The notes beneath the pieces were generated by a model. It was not told where the DNA came from. It searched no databases and saw only the letters and a list, made by a program, of their open reading frames with translations. Below, in pieces: positions 53,621-64,000 of a stretch of DNA of 64,000 nt. The DNA is taken from the NCBI RefSeq assembly GCF_910592395.1, contig NC_088320.1, positions 992,001-1,056,000 on the forward strand, read 5' to 3'. Origin of the DNA: Lineus longissimus. Lineage: Eukaryota > Nemertea > Pilidiophora > Heteronemertea > Lineidae. How positions within the stretch are numbered: the first letter of the stretch is position 1; the number at the start of each line of letters is the position of its first letter. Made by a program: the position numbers and the translations under genes.

Positions 53621-54870
53621 AACTGGAATAAGAGTGGGTTGAGGTTTGAATGGAGAGAATATCAGCAATTCTAGTTATTTGTAGTGAGTCACAGCGTTTT
53701 AGCGTCTTCATTAGTGATTTCACAACACCTTAACCTCCTAACTTGACCAACGCCAATTGGACATGTCCGAATAGATGGTGTAATTGTTAGTACGTAAGAC
53801 TGGTTACCTATCAGGCCGGTGTAACAGCTTTAAATGTCCTGCGAGAGAGTCCTGGGGTGAGTTTCCGGGACAGAGAATTCGCTAATGCATTCTGAAATGT
53901 CAAGCCCCTTCGCGCGATATCTTTCAAGAACGCACTCTGAACCGAGAAATTTTCTGTGAAATCCTGAATTTTCACAAGGCTACTGAGTCGGCGACGTTAT
54001 GTCTGATGCCCTAGTTTACTTCCGGTTTAGCCCAGAAAAACATAATGCAAAGCTCAAATTCTAAATAAGGAATCCATAAATATCAACGTGCCTTTCAATC
54101 CGAACAAAGTCAGAACGCAATTTTAGAAAACTCTGTGTAGCTGAAAGTGAAAGTAGGCCTACGATTATTCCCCCTCTTATTTCTTCTTGCTAAACCTCTC
54201 TAATTCGGTACGGGTAAGAGTAGCGTCATCAGGTTGCCGGTATTAAAATGCCTGTTTATTTAACCGACGCGACGCCCCATTACCGAAAAGTTTAAAGTGC
54301 CCTCGAAATCCATTGTTTTAAAGTTTTCTATGTAATTTGGTTGATGCATAAAATAACTGAAGTAGCGTAGAACCCAAATTGAGTCAGAAAATATTGAACG
54401 CACTCAATTCTGCGATAATTTATAGTACTGTCAGAAATTGATTTCAGGAAGGAAAATGTACACCCCATTCTCTGACTGACTGCGGTGCCGACGAGGTGTA
54501 TTTGGAACTTGTGAATGTTTGGAGACGGTAGTTCAAACTGAATCAAAGGTGCAAATAAGGCGTGGGCTTGTAGCTGGTGGACGCAGTGGACCGGCCTCGT
54601 CCTGTCACCCGGTAAGACGACCAGGATGACGAATATAGACTACATGGGAGTCTAGTAGTCCGTATCCTGTTTCTTCCCGAGTATTTGCACATCATTATGC
54701 TCAACATTTCACATGTCTGAAGACTTTTAAGGAAGACTTTCTTTGGTGCCGGTTATTTGCATTTTCAAGCAAGAAACGTTTGTCGGATAGATAATTCTTC
54801 CGAATCCAGTGATTTTTGTCAACAGACATTGGTGCAGTGGTTTGGGGACATTCGTCACCAATTTGTCATC
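53621..54870. other. Intergenic region upstream of the LicD-family gene
   Basis: Separates the bZIP first exon from the intronless LicD-type gene on the opposite strand. No coding exon seen. The reading frame of the LicD gene stays open back to about 54757 but has no ATG before 54871, so this part is read as 5' UTR. Confidence 0.45.
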
Positions 54871-56121
54871 ATGTCCATAATCATGCGTCTGTATAAAACG
54901 CTTCGATTGCTACGGAAACGGTGGATGAGACTGTTGATCACAGGAGTGCTCCTGACGCTGACGTCACATCTTATTGTGCGCATCGTCAACATTTCCTACC
55001 AACTACGTCAGAGCAAGTGGGCGTTTAACGCCAGGCCGTATTCAGTGTTAAAAGGGATGAATAATGAAAGAGTGGAACCATTTACGGTCATTTTGGAGAG
55101 GTTAATTTTTCAGAGGCGTCAAATACAACGGATACATCGTTTTCCGTCAAAAGAAACCAAGAACCGGTCGTCACGTGACAAATATGCAGACGACCATGAA
55201 CGCATGCGCAATGCATCGAGTAGGTCTGGGCACCTGAATACGACGCCGGAAGGTGGAAACGTCATTTGTAACGAAAGCCTTCTTTTTGGTTGTCCAAACG
55301 GAGAATATCATAGTGAAAGCCCGACTAAACAAGGTAAAACCCAAAGGATCAACTCAACTTTTGGGGAACGCCTCCCGCTTCTTAAAGCATCGAGGCATTA
55401 CCCTACAGATGCTATAACACAGCGTCTGAGACGAGTTGGCATAAACGAATTGACGCCTTTCTTTGACCGAATGGAATACATCAGTATTCTAAAGGTGTTT
55501 ATTGACATCGTTGATAGTAAGAGCATTGTCTATTACCTCTGCTACGGAAGCCTGTTAGGCTCATGGCGTTTTCATGGGCAAGTCCCGTGGGATGACGACA
55601 TCGATATTTGTGTGGATATCTACTTCCGGGAGGCTCTGTGGGTTGCGTTTACGTCATCAACTCACATATACACCCTCCACGTATCAAAATATCACAATTT
55701 CAAATTCTATAAGAAGAACGCTAGAACAATCAAAACAAAACCATGGTTGTACCCATTTTTGGATATTTTCTTTTATTCTGGGGATTCGAGTTATACATGG
55801 GTTCCTGAGATGCCATACAAAGTTCCGAGAAGTGACCTTCTTCCGTTCGTTAAGCGCCCGTTTGAGGGTATGATGGTTTCCGCCCCGAAAAAATCGTTTC
55901 GGTATTTGACCTATATTTACGGCGACCTTGACACTTGCCAGTCAGGAGAATGGAATCACTCACAGGAAGTGCGGATGGTTCGCAGGTTCCGGTTCCGGTG
56001 TACACAGGTGCTAGGTACGATCTTTCCTTTCGTGAAGCGGGCCAGGAAAGACGGTGGAATGATGGAGCGTTTGGTGCTCGAAAATGAGACATTCTACACA
56101 CTTCGGGTGGACGGAGAATGA
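54871..56121 (+). CDS. LicD/fukutin-like nucleotidyltransferase-fold type II membrane protein, intronless
   Basis: Predicted Golgi/ER type II protein of 416 residues in one uninterrupted exon. The start is the first in-frame ATG. Residues 1-20 are basic (MRLYKTLRLLRKRWMR), residues about 21-37 form the membrane anchor (LLITGVLLTLTSHLIV), then a variable stalk with several N-glycosylation sequons. The LicD core runs from about 220: YYLCYGSLLGSWRFHGQVPW at 221-240 followed by DDDIDI at 241-246. This is the GxLLG...PWDDDIDI signature in which the Asp residues bind metal in LicD, fukutin and FKRP. Bacterial LicD moves phosphocholine and fukutin/FKRP move ribitol phosphate; the donor here is unknown. 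Lack of introns beside intron-rich genes suggests a retrocopy origin or a lineage-specific family. Confidence 0.85.
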   Translation: MSIIMRLYKTLRLLRKRWMRLLITGVLLTLTSHLIVRIVNISYQLRQSKWAFNARPYSVLKGMNNERVEPFTVILERLIFQRRQIQRIHRFPSKETKNRSSRDKYADDHERMRNASSRSGHLNTTPEGGNVICNESLLFGCPNGEYHSESPTKQGKTQRINSTFGERLPLLKASRHYPTDAITQRLRRVGINELTPFFDRMEYISILKVFIDIVDSKSIVYYLCYGSLLGSWRFHGQVPWDDDIDICVDIYFREALWVAFTSSTHIYTLHVSKYHNFKFYKKNARTIKTKPWLYPFLDIFFYSGDSSYTWVPEMPYKVPRSDLLPFVKRPFEGMMVSAPKKSFRYLTYIYGDLDTCQSGEWNHSQEVRMVRRFRFRCTQVLGTIFPFVKRARKDGGMMERLVLENETFYTLRVDGE

Positions 56122-56151
56122 TCACTCAGTTAAATTGATACCGAACTGAGG

Positions 56152-56245
56152 AATTGGTTGTTTCACCAAACACCGCGAGGTGGCGCTGAAGTGTCGACCA
56201 AAACGAGGCGCTCCGTTTCGGCGAAATGGCAGCTCCACGCAAGAA
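56152..56245. repeat. Dispersed repeat, copy 2, just after the LicD-type stop codon
   Basis: Shares CACCAAACACCGCGAGG, GTGTCG and CGGCGAAATGGCAGC with the copy at 41735-41825. It starts about 30 bp after the stop of the LicD-family gene and so probably lies in its 3' UTR. Confidence 0.6.
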
Positions 56246-56662
56246 CTCGAAATGTGTTGAAGTATCAAGTGCAGGTCATATCGACTGGGACATATGATAG
56301 CCTTGTGGATATTCAGTTCTTAATGGGAGGTTCTTGTTTTCTAAACGATACAAGTTTCAGTTTCGAGGTACGTAGCACTAACGGCTCATAGGTTATTTAG
56401 ACGCTCCTTTTCACCAGCATGGCAGAAACTATGGATCGTAGTTGTAAGAGCTTTATTGATTTGCTTCAGGTTTATACAATAGAGTGGCAACGTTCCCCGG
56501 GTAACCTGTTCACCATACCATACCTCGCCAGTCCGGTTCTCCGAGAGCTTGCCGTTAAAAAGCTGTAGATGGATACCCTGGTTGGATTTTAGTTTTGTCA
56601 TTTGAATTTTCTATGTCTTCGACACTGCGTCCACACAGAGTCCGTTGCATTTTATGACTCAC

Positions 56663-56668
56663 TTTATT
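56663..56668 (-). terminator. Poly(A) signal of the mannose-receptor-like gene
   Basis: AATAAA on the minus strand (a second overlapping one at 56667-56672) about 410 nt beyond the stop at 57076. Position fits a normal 3' UTR. Confidence 0.6.
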
Positions 56669-57075
56669 TATTGATTATAATCATACAGAATCAGAAAGGT
56701 AATGAAATCATAAAAATGTACAGTTCTATCTGGTATAAAATGGCAAAAGAAAGATAAATAGGACGTGTATGCATGTTTGGCGGGCCAAATATACCCTAAA
56801 ACGAGCGCATGGAAACACTCTGGATTCACATGGCGAGGGTACCACTAACTGACAGGCAGTGGTACCATTTCTCATGTTGAGGAGTGGCATCACTTCTTTC
56901 TAACCAACTGGAACATGTAATAATGACTACGCGACTATTTGCGAGTTCGTTTCAAAGTCGCCAAAGTCGAAGACAAGGAACAACCACAAAAATCTCAGTC
57001 ACAATGCACGATTTTGCACGCCCACTGATGATAACTGGAATAAAGAGTTTGTCACAGACGCGGACCCTCTCCTCA

Positions 57076-60000
57076 TCAACAGGCCGATGCGTCCTTTTCA
57101 TAAATTGAAATGCCAGGAGAGTTGAACCCGTCGTCCTGTTGGTGATTAGTCGCGTCTATCTGCGCAACATTCCCCTGAATATTCACAATATCTTCACTCT
57201 TCATATAAACGGCGTTATCGAAACCGCTAGCGTTCTTTGCGTAGTTCATGCGCTTCCAATAGATAACGCCAGCCGATACTGCGGCTAGTAACAGAATCAC
57301 ACCACAGCAGACGCCGACGATGAGACCTATTTCACTGGCTGTGCCTGCAAGATAAATTTGGCAAAATTAGACAAAAGAGCATTTCTGGGACAATACAGAC
57401 TTTCGTAAGCCAGTCAGCCTCTCTCTTAAAGATGATGCTGAGACGGAGAGTAAATTCTTCTTGGCGCAAAAAACAATTGTGATGGATTTTCAGGGGAATA
57501 TAAGCCAGGATAATTGAGCAAACTCTTGGCAAAAAGTTAGCCTACAGTTCACTTACCTTCTGAACTCTGGTTTTGTGGCGCCTTGGACGGTAGATCTGGT
57601 GGTGGCGTAGTCTTGGCTGGTGGCGCCGGACCTTCGCTCGGACGTCCTGGGGTGGAGCCGCCTGGTATGACCTTTGGTGTCGAGGCAGGGACCCCTGCAA
57701 TGGAAGGAGGTTTTTTGGTAAGGAGGTTTACTTTCCTCTTCTGAAGAGAATTCTCGGTATGTAGGCCGAATACGCCATTGGCTGAAGAGCCTCGTGGCTC
57801 AGATAGAATACAGGTACCCGTAGTTCCAACTGATGTTCCTTCACATCATCGCGAAACCTGCGCAAAACTGAAGTTCTCTTGTCTCCGGGACTTTTGCAGC
57901 ATGAATTCCATCATATTTATCTTCAGTAGCCAGACTTCTCCAGACCACCAATGGGGTAGAAGGAGATAAACCAATTAACATGTAGAGAGCACTTTTTATC
58001 GATGAAAGCAAATTGGATATAGCGCTATTGGAGGTTACTAGTAGTTGGTTGGTTGACGCCAGAAGAGTAATGACACTTGCCCTTCCCCTCATGCTGTACT
58101 CTTATCAATGCGCGGCCAAGTGGCGCTGTAGGTCGAGGCCAGATAGACTTGAGAAGGAAGCCATGGAATTGCCTTTCTTAACCAGCCGAGCAGCACCAGT
58201 GAAAGCAGCACTGGTGCTACTGAGAAGTCTAACTGGTCTTCGATTCGTAAACTGACGGCTCCAACTTTTGTGGTGTCTCTGGCAGGAGCGACGTTCAATT
58301 GCACTCTTACCTAGTTTGCCTTGCCTCATGCACATGTAACCTCTAGGGACATCACAGCTGTTGTCATTCCAGAGGCCGCTGACTTTGAAGAACCCCACGC
58401 ACTGTTCAGCCTCGCCTTGGTCGTTTGGCTCTCCATCGTTCCACTTGGTAAAGCCGACACCAGTGTTGTCTGCCCATAGGAAACCACCTAGAGAAAGGGA
58501 GGAGATAACCCGTTAAGAGGATCAATGAGATGTATAGTGTAGTAGATTCCTAACCCGAACATCATGGGTTCGATACTGATGCTAGTGTACCGTGACAAGT
58601 CGATCAACATCGGGAGTCCTTTGAATGAGGCGATAAACTGAAACCACTGGCTAGCTATCATGGTACCTTTAGATTTAAACGACAGTCGGTTCGTCAACCA
58701 AACATACATGCCCCGCTGGTGATACCACTTACCATGACTGCGCCGAAGTAAACCAATCCAGAAGCTATCCACCTGCAAGTTGGCACCAGTTGCTGCCGAG
58801 ACAAGGTAGTCGTTCAGAGCATTGGAATGGATGCTAACCAGTGTCGCCCCCTCACGCTGGCACTGGAAGTTGCCCTCAGACCACGTGCCCTTGTCATCAC
58901 TGAGCTTGTAGCACTTGGACTCGTGTGGTATCCAACCGTCGTCGCATTGACCGATTTGGAATGGTGGTAGAGTTGGTGGTGTTTCTGCAAGGGAGTGAAC
59001 AATTAAACTGGAGTCGGTCTATCATAAAACAAATGCGGCTATCAGAGGCTTGCCAACGAATTGTCAAGCTGCATGCACCTTGCAATGGATGCGAGTCAGC
59101 CCTCAAAGGCAGTTTAAATCTTAGTCCGAGATCGGTACTAAACTTACCTGTTGAAATCTTGCAGACGACAGGTAGCGTCTCGGCACATTTGGTGTCTGTC
59201 CAAACTGCTGTGTACCTGTCCATTGCAACACAACCCTCATCCTTGCCCCTCGAAGGTTCGTTCGGCCCCCAGTTGGTGACCGTCACCGGCCAGTTGTCGG
59301 ACCATATGTAAAGTCCGGGGATCTGGAACAAAATATCGATAAACAAGGTATGGTGTAAACTAAAGCAGGCGATATCCTGGAAGAGGCGCCCCTGTGCTGA
59401 TTTCGTCAGCTGAACAAAGTGCCGGCTTGACTCCTGCACAGTCCCAGCCTGTTTTTCTCAGTAAACGTGGAGGGGCATGTTCGTACTACCAAATTGTGTA
59501 GCTCTTCCTTGAAGAATAAACATGTGCGAAGAACTCAGTTGACCAAGTATGTTTCTTACCGTTTTGTCAGTGAGCCCCAACCAGACATTTCCAGTCCTGG
59601 TGCCCATCCCTTCCAAGAGAAGTTTAAAGACAAAGTACAGTTCGTAGTGGTTCGTTATGGAGACTGGAACCGCTCCGTCAGCCTGGCAGAACCGGTTGGC
59701 CTGGTCCCAGATTCTGAGACCTAGGTCCAGCTTGTAGCAGTTGCCTCCGTATGGTTGGTAGCCAGACTTGCATGGGTTGATTGGTGTAAGAGGTGGAGGG
59801 GCAAGCGGATCTGCAAGAAGGTGTTTGAAATGTAGTTAGCATGTCCTTCCCGGTGGCATGATGGTAAGAGTGGCAGACGTATGTTTTTGATGAAAATCCT
59901 TTGCGAGCTTCTTCCCCGCGCAAGAGTCTTGGATGCCACAGCCTTTTGTTCAGGACCGGAAAATTGCAAAGGATACAAGTTTTAAAGAATACCTTTTGGT

Positions 60001-63000
60001 CCTTCGCAGAGGAAATGTCTTGCACTATCACAGTTGATATCATTCCATTTTCCTGTGAGGAAGTCCCCACTGTTGTAACACTCAACACAAGCCTCCTGAA
60101 AAAGGATAGGACGATCAATTCTGTGGCCTGTACTTGTGGCAACGCCTTCTCCTTCTGAAGACTTCCTGAAATATGGCCTATCAGAAGCTCTCAATACTGT
60201 GTTTTTAGCGGAGGTTTCAGCAGGGCTGAGGTAAATGTGGGCTGGCCATCCTTTTGGAAGATTAAACGTTTTCTTACCGTGTTCGATGAGGATAGTCCGT
60301 TCGGTTCCCCATTGGCCCAGTTGGCAATTGCCACCTCTGTGTTATCCATCCAGACAAACTTCCTTCCCACACCCTGGTTGTGGAGACCGATGTAGAATGA
60401 CTCTCTGGCAGTGATCTTCAGGAGGATATTTACTGTAAAAGATACCAAATGTTGTCACTGTTGATGACAATCTCCAAGCAGATCTAAGGATATTCTCTCT
60501 GCAAGGAAAGACTTCCATTGCACAATGCGGTCACCATCGGCCAATAACATCGTGTGCAGAGCTCACTGGACACAACTCTGCCGGCAGTGGTGGGGTGGGG
60601 GGTTGAGGTGGTTGCTTGGGTTCTCATTGGCGGATTGGACATACTCACCCAGATCATAATAATTATTGATACTCGCTAAGTAGTACCCGCTGCCGAAGCT
60701 TGTGCACTTTTCGAAGGCGGTGGTAAAGTTGACGTATTCATCAAAATATCGATAACATTTGTCACCTGAAAGTAAACCAGTCATTTTTACACCATCTTTA
60801 GAAGTCCTTGGTCTGCGGACAAGGCAAAGCTGTACGACCGGGTATGGCGAGGCAGTTGTTTGACATGACTGTGTTCATCCAGTGGTTGGATTGAGAAGTG
60901 TTCATTGGGCAAGAAGAGGAGAACCTGTATGGAGAACATATTGTATACATGGCTTTCATTGTCAATATTGCTCTCTCTCTCTCATCGGTTCCATGTTATA
61001 AGATGTTCGATATTCAAGCGATATTCACGTTCATTATCCAAACTGAAGGACCATGCATGGAAATGTCTTATTATTCCTTCTTCTTTTACTTATCTTAGCT
61101 TGACTCAGTCGTTGGAAGTTGATTAAAAGGGACTCACCCACAGCGAAGTAGCCATTTTTACAATTGCCAGGAGCAGGTGGTCTGGTGACTGGTTGTACTG
61201 TACTGTAACTTCCGTTTAACTTCTCACAAATGAACTGGTGATCTTGGTTACAATTGTCATCATTCCATAGCCCTTCAAATATAGAAAAGAAATTGGGACA
61301 TGTGGAAAAGTAGGCGGTCGTGCGAAATGCGCTTAATTGCGACGTACGTCACACGAATCCCCACATTGGATTTCGGTCACTTCTGTGGTTTGCTTACCAT
61401 GCCAGTGCGACATGGTCACGCATTTCTCCGCTCCAAACGCATCATTAGGCTCATTCGGCGCCCAGAAGAAATAGGTGGCAGGTGAGTAGTCCGTCCATCT
61501 GTACCCGATATTACCCAACTCGTTGAGGCCGATCCAGCGATCACCGTGGGAGGTTGAAATCTGAAAGAAACAGTCTACTGGTCACCTACCATGATAAAGT
61601 AATAAGACTCTAAAGAAACCACATGTGCATGCATGCCTAGTTACTATTCGCGGCACCAGATGACTCTACTTAGTAGATACACAGCTTAGTTCAAAATCTA
61701 ACACGACATGTCATCAATTTCGGTCAATGATGTACCTGACTGAGAAGAAAATCGTTTTCATCCTGATCCTGCACGCTGACCAAGTTGCCGCCAAAACCCT
61801 GGCAATAGTCCTTGCTCTTGTACCAAGTCATTCGCTGCGTCGGAAACAGGTAGCACATGCCGTTATAATGGATCCATCCCTGTCCGCATGAGACGGACGT
61901 GTCGCCAGTCGGGCCTGGCCGCCCTGCCCCAGTTGGAAGGGGTGTGTTCGTCGGCATTTGACAGATCCATTCACGGGCACCGTAGCAGTTGGCGTCGTTC
62001 CATGTCAACGGGTCGCTCTGGAGGGCCACGCAGTTCTCGGCACCGTTGTGGTTGTCGGGTTGGTAGGGCATCCAGTTGGCGAAGTTGAAGGCGGAGCCAT
62101 CACTCCAAGTGTGACCTAGAAAACAGTGGAACCTCATCACTTAAAAGACTAGTTGGGCATGAGTATGTGTTGTCGGACATGTTAACAATTCTGAAACCCA
62201 GTTTGAGTTTAAAGTTGAGCTGTTTAGGTTTTGACCTGTCCTCAAATGTCGATGGGGAAAGGTTAGTCTATCCAATTTCGTGAAAAATCTAAGCTCATTT
62301 CGATGGAACGCCCCTGAACCCGCTGTCGCAAATGATTAGGGAAACTTTCTTCATAACTTTAGGTGAATGACTAGAGGAACTGTCTTAACACGTTTTTGTG
62401 AAGGATTTGAGAAACTCTCTTCTGGACAGAAGGCCTAAAGCCTTTTTGAAACCCACCAGCTGTGTTGGGATCCCTGGAGTTGAGGCCGATCCAGAATCCT
62501 CGAGATGTCACCCAGCTGCAAAGGAAAAGCGAACATATGGCATTCAGTTGTTCAAAATTGCAAAAAATCCGTGATTTCGACCATAAAACGCTACGCTACC
62601 GAAGATGTATACAGGTAAATATTGCGAAAATGATAACCGTTTTAAAATCACCAAGATTTCCCTTACCCAGGTGTGAGTCCGTCAATGATAGCATTGGTAT
62701 CATTGCTGTGAATACTGATGAGGTCGCCACCGAATGTCTGGCAGTGGGCTCGAGCGTCTTCCCAGGTCTTTCGGTATTTTATGTTGCTTTTTATAAACGC
62801 CTGCAAAATGAAGAGTGTATACATGTGGCTGCCATGGTCAAGATCGTCAAATCAAGATAGATCATACTTAAGAGCTAAGGTATTCCATTTGACACTACTG
62901 TGTGACCATGACAAGGATATATTTACAGCTTCCTGTGCGCTACTGAAATACATCTTCCAGTCTGCGTAAGGTACCCAATTCATTGGGGGCAGGTCAACTG

Positions 63001-63835
63001 GGCAAGGAGGTAGTCTACTTACCCTGTAACACATATTCCAGTCTGCGTCGAGTACCCATTTATCTGGGCAGGTCAGTTGGCCGGGGGAGGTGGTAGGTTT
63101 CATGTCATTCTCGCAGATGTATTTCTTTGCCGGGGTACAGTCATTATCAGACCAGAGGCCAAGGCTCACACCGGTGCCGACGGTCACACATTTGTTTCTC
63201 TCATTTCCTGCAAGCAGACGACAATATCACTGCACCAACAGAGGAGATTGCCCGATCAGATTTCTTAATGTAATAGGAGGGTATAGTTGTTGTCGTCGGT
63301 GCATCGAGAGGTATAAGACAAACAGGCCTGACTGAATGTTTACTCACCTGAGTGGAGGCTGTTCCAGTTTGAGAACGTGTCCTGTGCCCCCGAGGTCCAT
63401 GAATAGACACCAGAGTTGTCCCCTTGGTTCGAAAGACCAATCCAATAATCTTCGCTACGGAGAGCCAGCTGGCTCGAGAGGTACGCCTGTTCAGACCTGT
63501 AATGCAACAAGTACCTCAGATACATTCAGAAACGTTGATGGAATCGACCAGTTTACCCCAAATAACTCCTTCTGATTGGCTGATTTTTAGTGATGCAGAA
63601 TATAGCACTTCTGATTGGACACTGATAGCGGATGTGAGTCACACCAAACCTCAGAGAGTCTTAGCTTGTGATTGGCTGATTTCTATGACTCCTGCACTTC
63701 TTCCAGCTGAACTTACGCGTCTGACACAGCAACAAGATGGCCGCTATTGGAGAGACAATCAGCCTCGGCGTTGGCAAACGTTTTCTTGGCCTCAACGAAT
63801 TTGTAGCAACTTTGACCGTAACCTAGATCGTAGAA
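57076..63835 (-). CDS. Macrophage mannose receptor-like multi-CTLD receptor, C-terminal part (continues past right edge)
   Basis: Type I endocytic receptor. Seventeen exons join in phase: 63835-63717, 63496-63348, 63207-63023, 62800-62667, 62515-62457, 62115-61736, 61560-61398, 61272-61138, 60765-60649, 60432-60278, 60095-59993, 59810-59560, 59322-59148, 58984-58733, 58487-58311, 57694-57557, 57344-57076 (986 residues here). They encode six C-type lectin domains, then a Pro-rich stalk, a membrane helix (GLIVGVCCGVILLLAAVSAG), a KR stop-transfer and a cytoplasmic tail with GFDNAVY, like the FENTLY uptake signal of mannose receptors. Sugar-site motifs in order: none clear, QPD, EPN, EPN, EPS, EPN; the paired WND motif is WSD, WND, WND, WND, WTD, WND. 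The ricin-type, fibronectin II and first lectin domains of the family, if present, are outside the window. Confidence 0.9.
62946..63014 (-). pseudogene. Decayed duplicate of the adjacent CTLD exon end
   Basis: Lies in the intron just after exon 63207-63023. CCAGTCTGCG, GTACCCAWTT and GGGCAGGTCA occur in the same order as in the end of that exon (about 63031-63098). In the exon the tyrosine-cysteine end runs into donor GGTAAG; in the copy the same place reads CAGTAGCG, so the donor is lost. It reads as a partial tandem duplication of exon sequence now spliced out. Confidence 0.6.
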
Positions 63836-64000
63836 CTGCAACGAAACAAGTGAATACAGGACTTACAAAGTTACGAGGCGAAATAAACTACATGCCAATG
63901 CTCTCCTCTGAGACAGTGAGATTAGACTCAGAGAAAGCTGAGAGAAAGAGAAGAGAGAAAAGAAGAACATTCACAGGGCGCTCGTAAAGAGAGTCACATC

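Noticed and set aside
54757-54870. N-terminal extension of the LicD-type protein
   Set aside because: The frame is open here but begins at TTG; the first ATG is at 54871 and is followed by a normal basic segment and membrane anchor.

Overview
This is a stretch of animal nuclear DNA from an invertebrate bilaterian. Genes are split by GT-AG introns of about 100 bp to 15 kb, there is no operon structure, and every recognisable protein is metazoan: NACA, LZTFL1, eIF4B, a PAR/CES-2-type bZIP factor, a LicD/fukutin-like protein and a mannose-receptor-like multi-C-type-lectin receptor. Compact housekeeping introns and minisatellites suit a lophotrochozoan or an invertebrate deuterostome; I cannot name the species. 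All exon models were built by eye from splice sites and reading phase.

Left part (1-15.5 kb) is a dense housekeeping block with two head-to-head pairs. An unnamed minus-strand gene (5' end at 1416) diverges from NACA (2214-4314, plus). LZTFL1 (6335-8429, minus) diverges from eIF4B (8703-15545, plus). Both shared promoters carry the same ETS-plus-CRE composite. The most striking object is in NACA: each of its six introns, including the 5'-UTR intron, holds one copy of the same ~85-nt box C/D snoRNA-like sequence.

15.5-22 kb has no recognisable gene. It holds a ~67-68 bp minisatellite in two arrays of opposite orientation, forming an imperfect inverted repeat about 3.6 kb long.

22-53.5 kb is one large minus-strand bZIP gene, including a probable 4.3-kb 3' UTR. 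It has a long form from five coding exons and two alternative first coding exons (48.3 kb and 31.8 kb), all ending in the same phase. Introns hold three copies of a pogo-like MITE (one in the 3' UTR), a palindromic 19-bp minisatellite and a 57-bp minisatellite. PAR/C/EBP-type sites sit beside the first exon, which suggests self-regulation.

54.9-56.1 kb is an intronless LicD-family type II membrane protein gene (plus). 57.1-63.8 kb is the 3' part of a mannose-receptor-like gene (minus, continuing past the right edge): six C-type lectin domains with mixed QPD/EPN/EPS sugar motifs, a proline-rich stalk, a membrane segment and a tail with an aromatic endocytosis motif.
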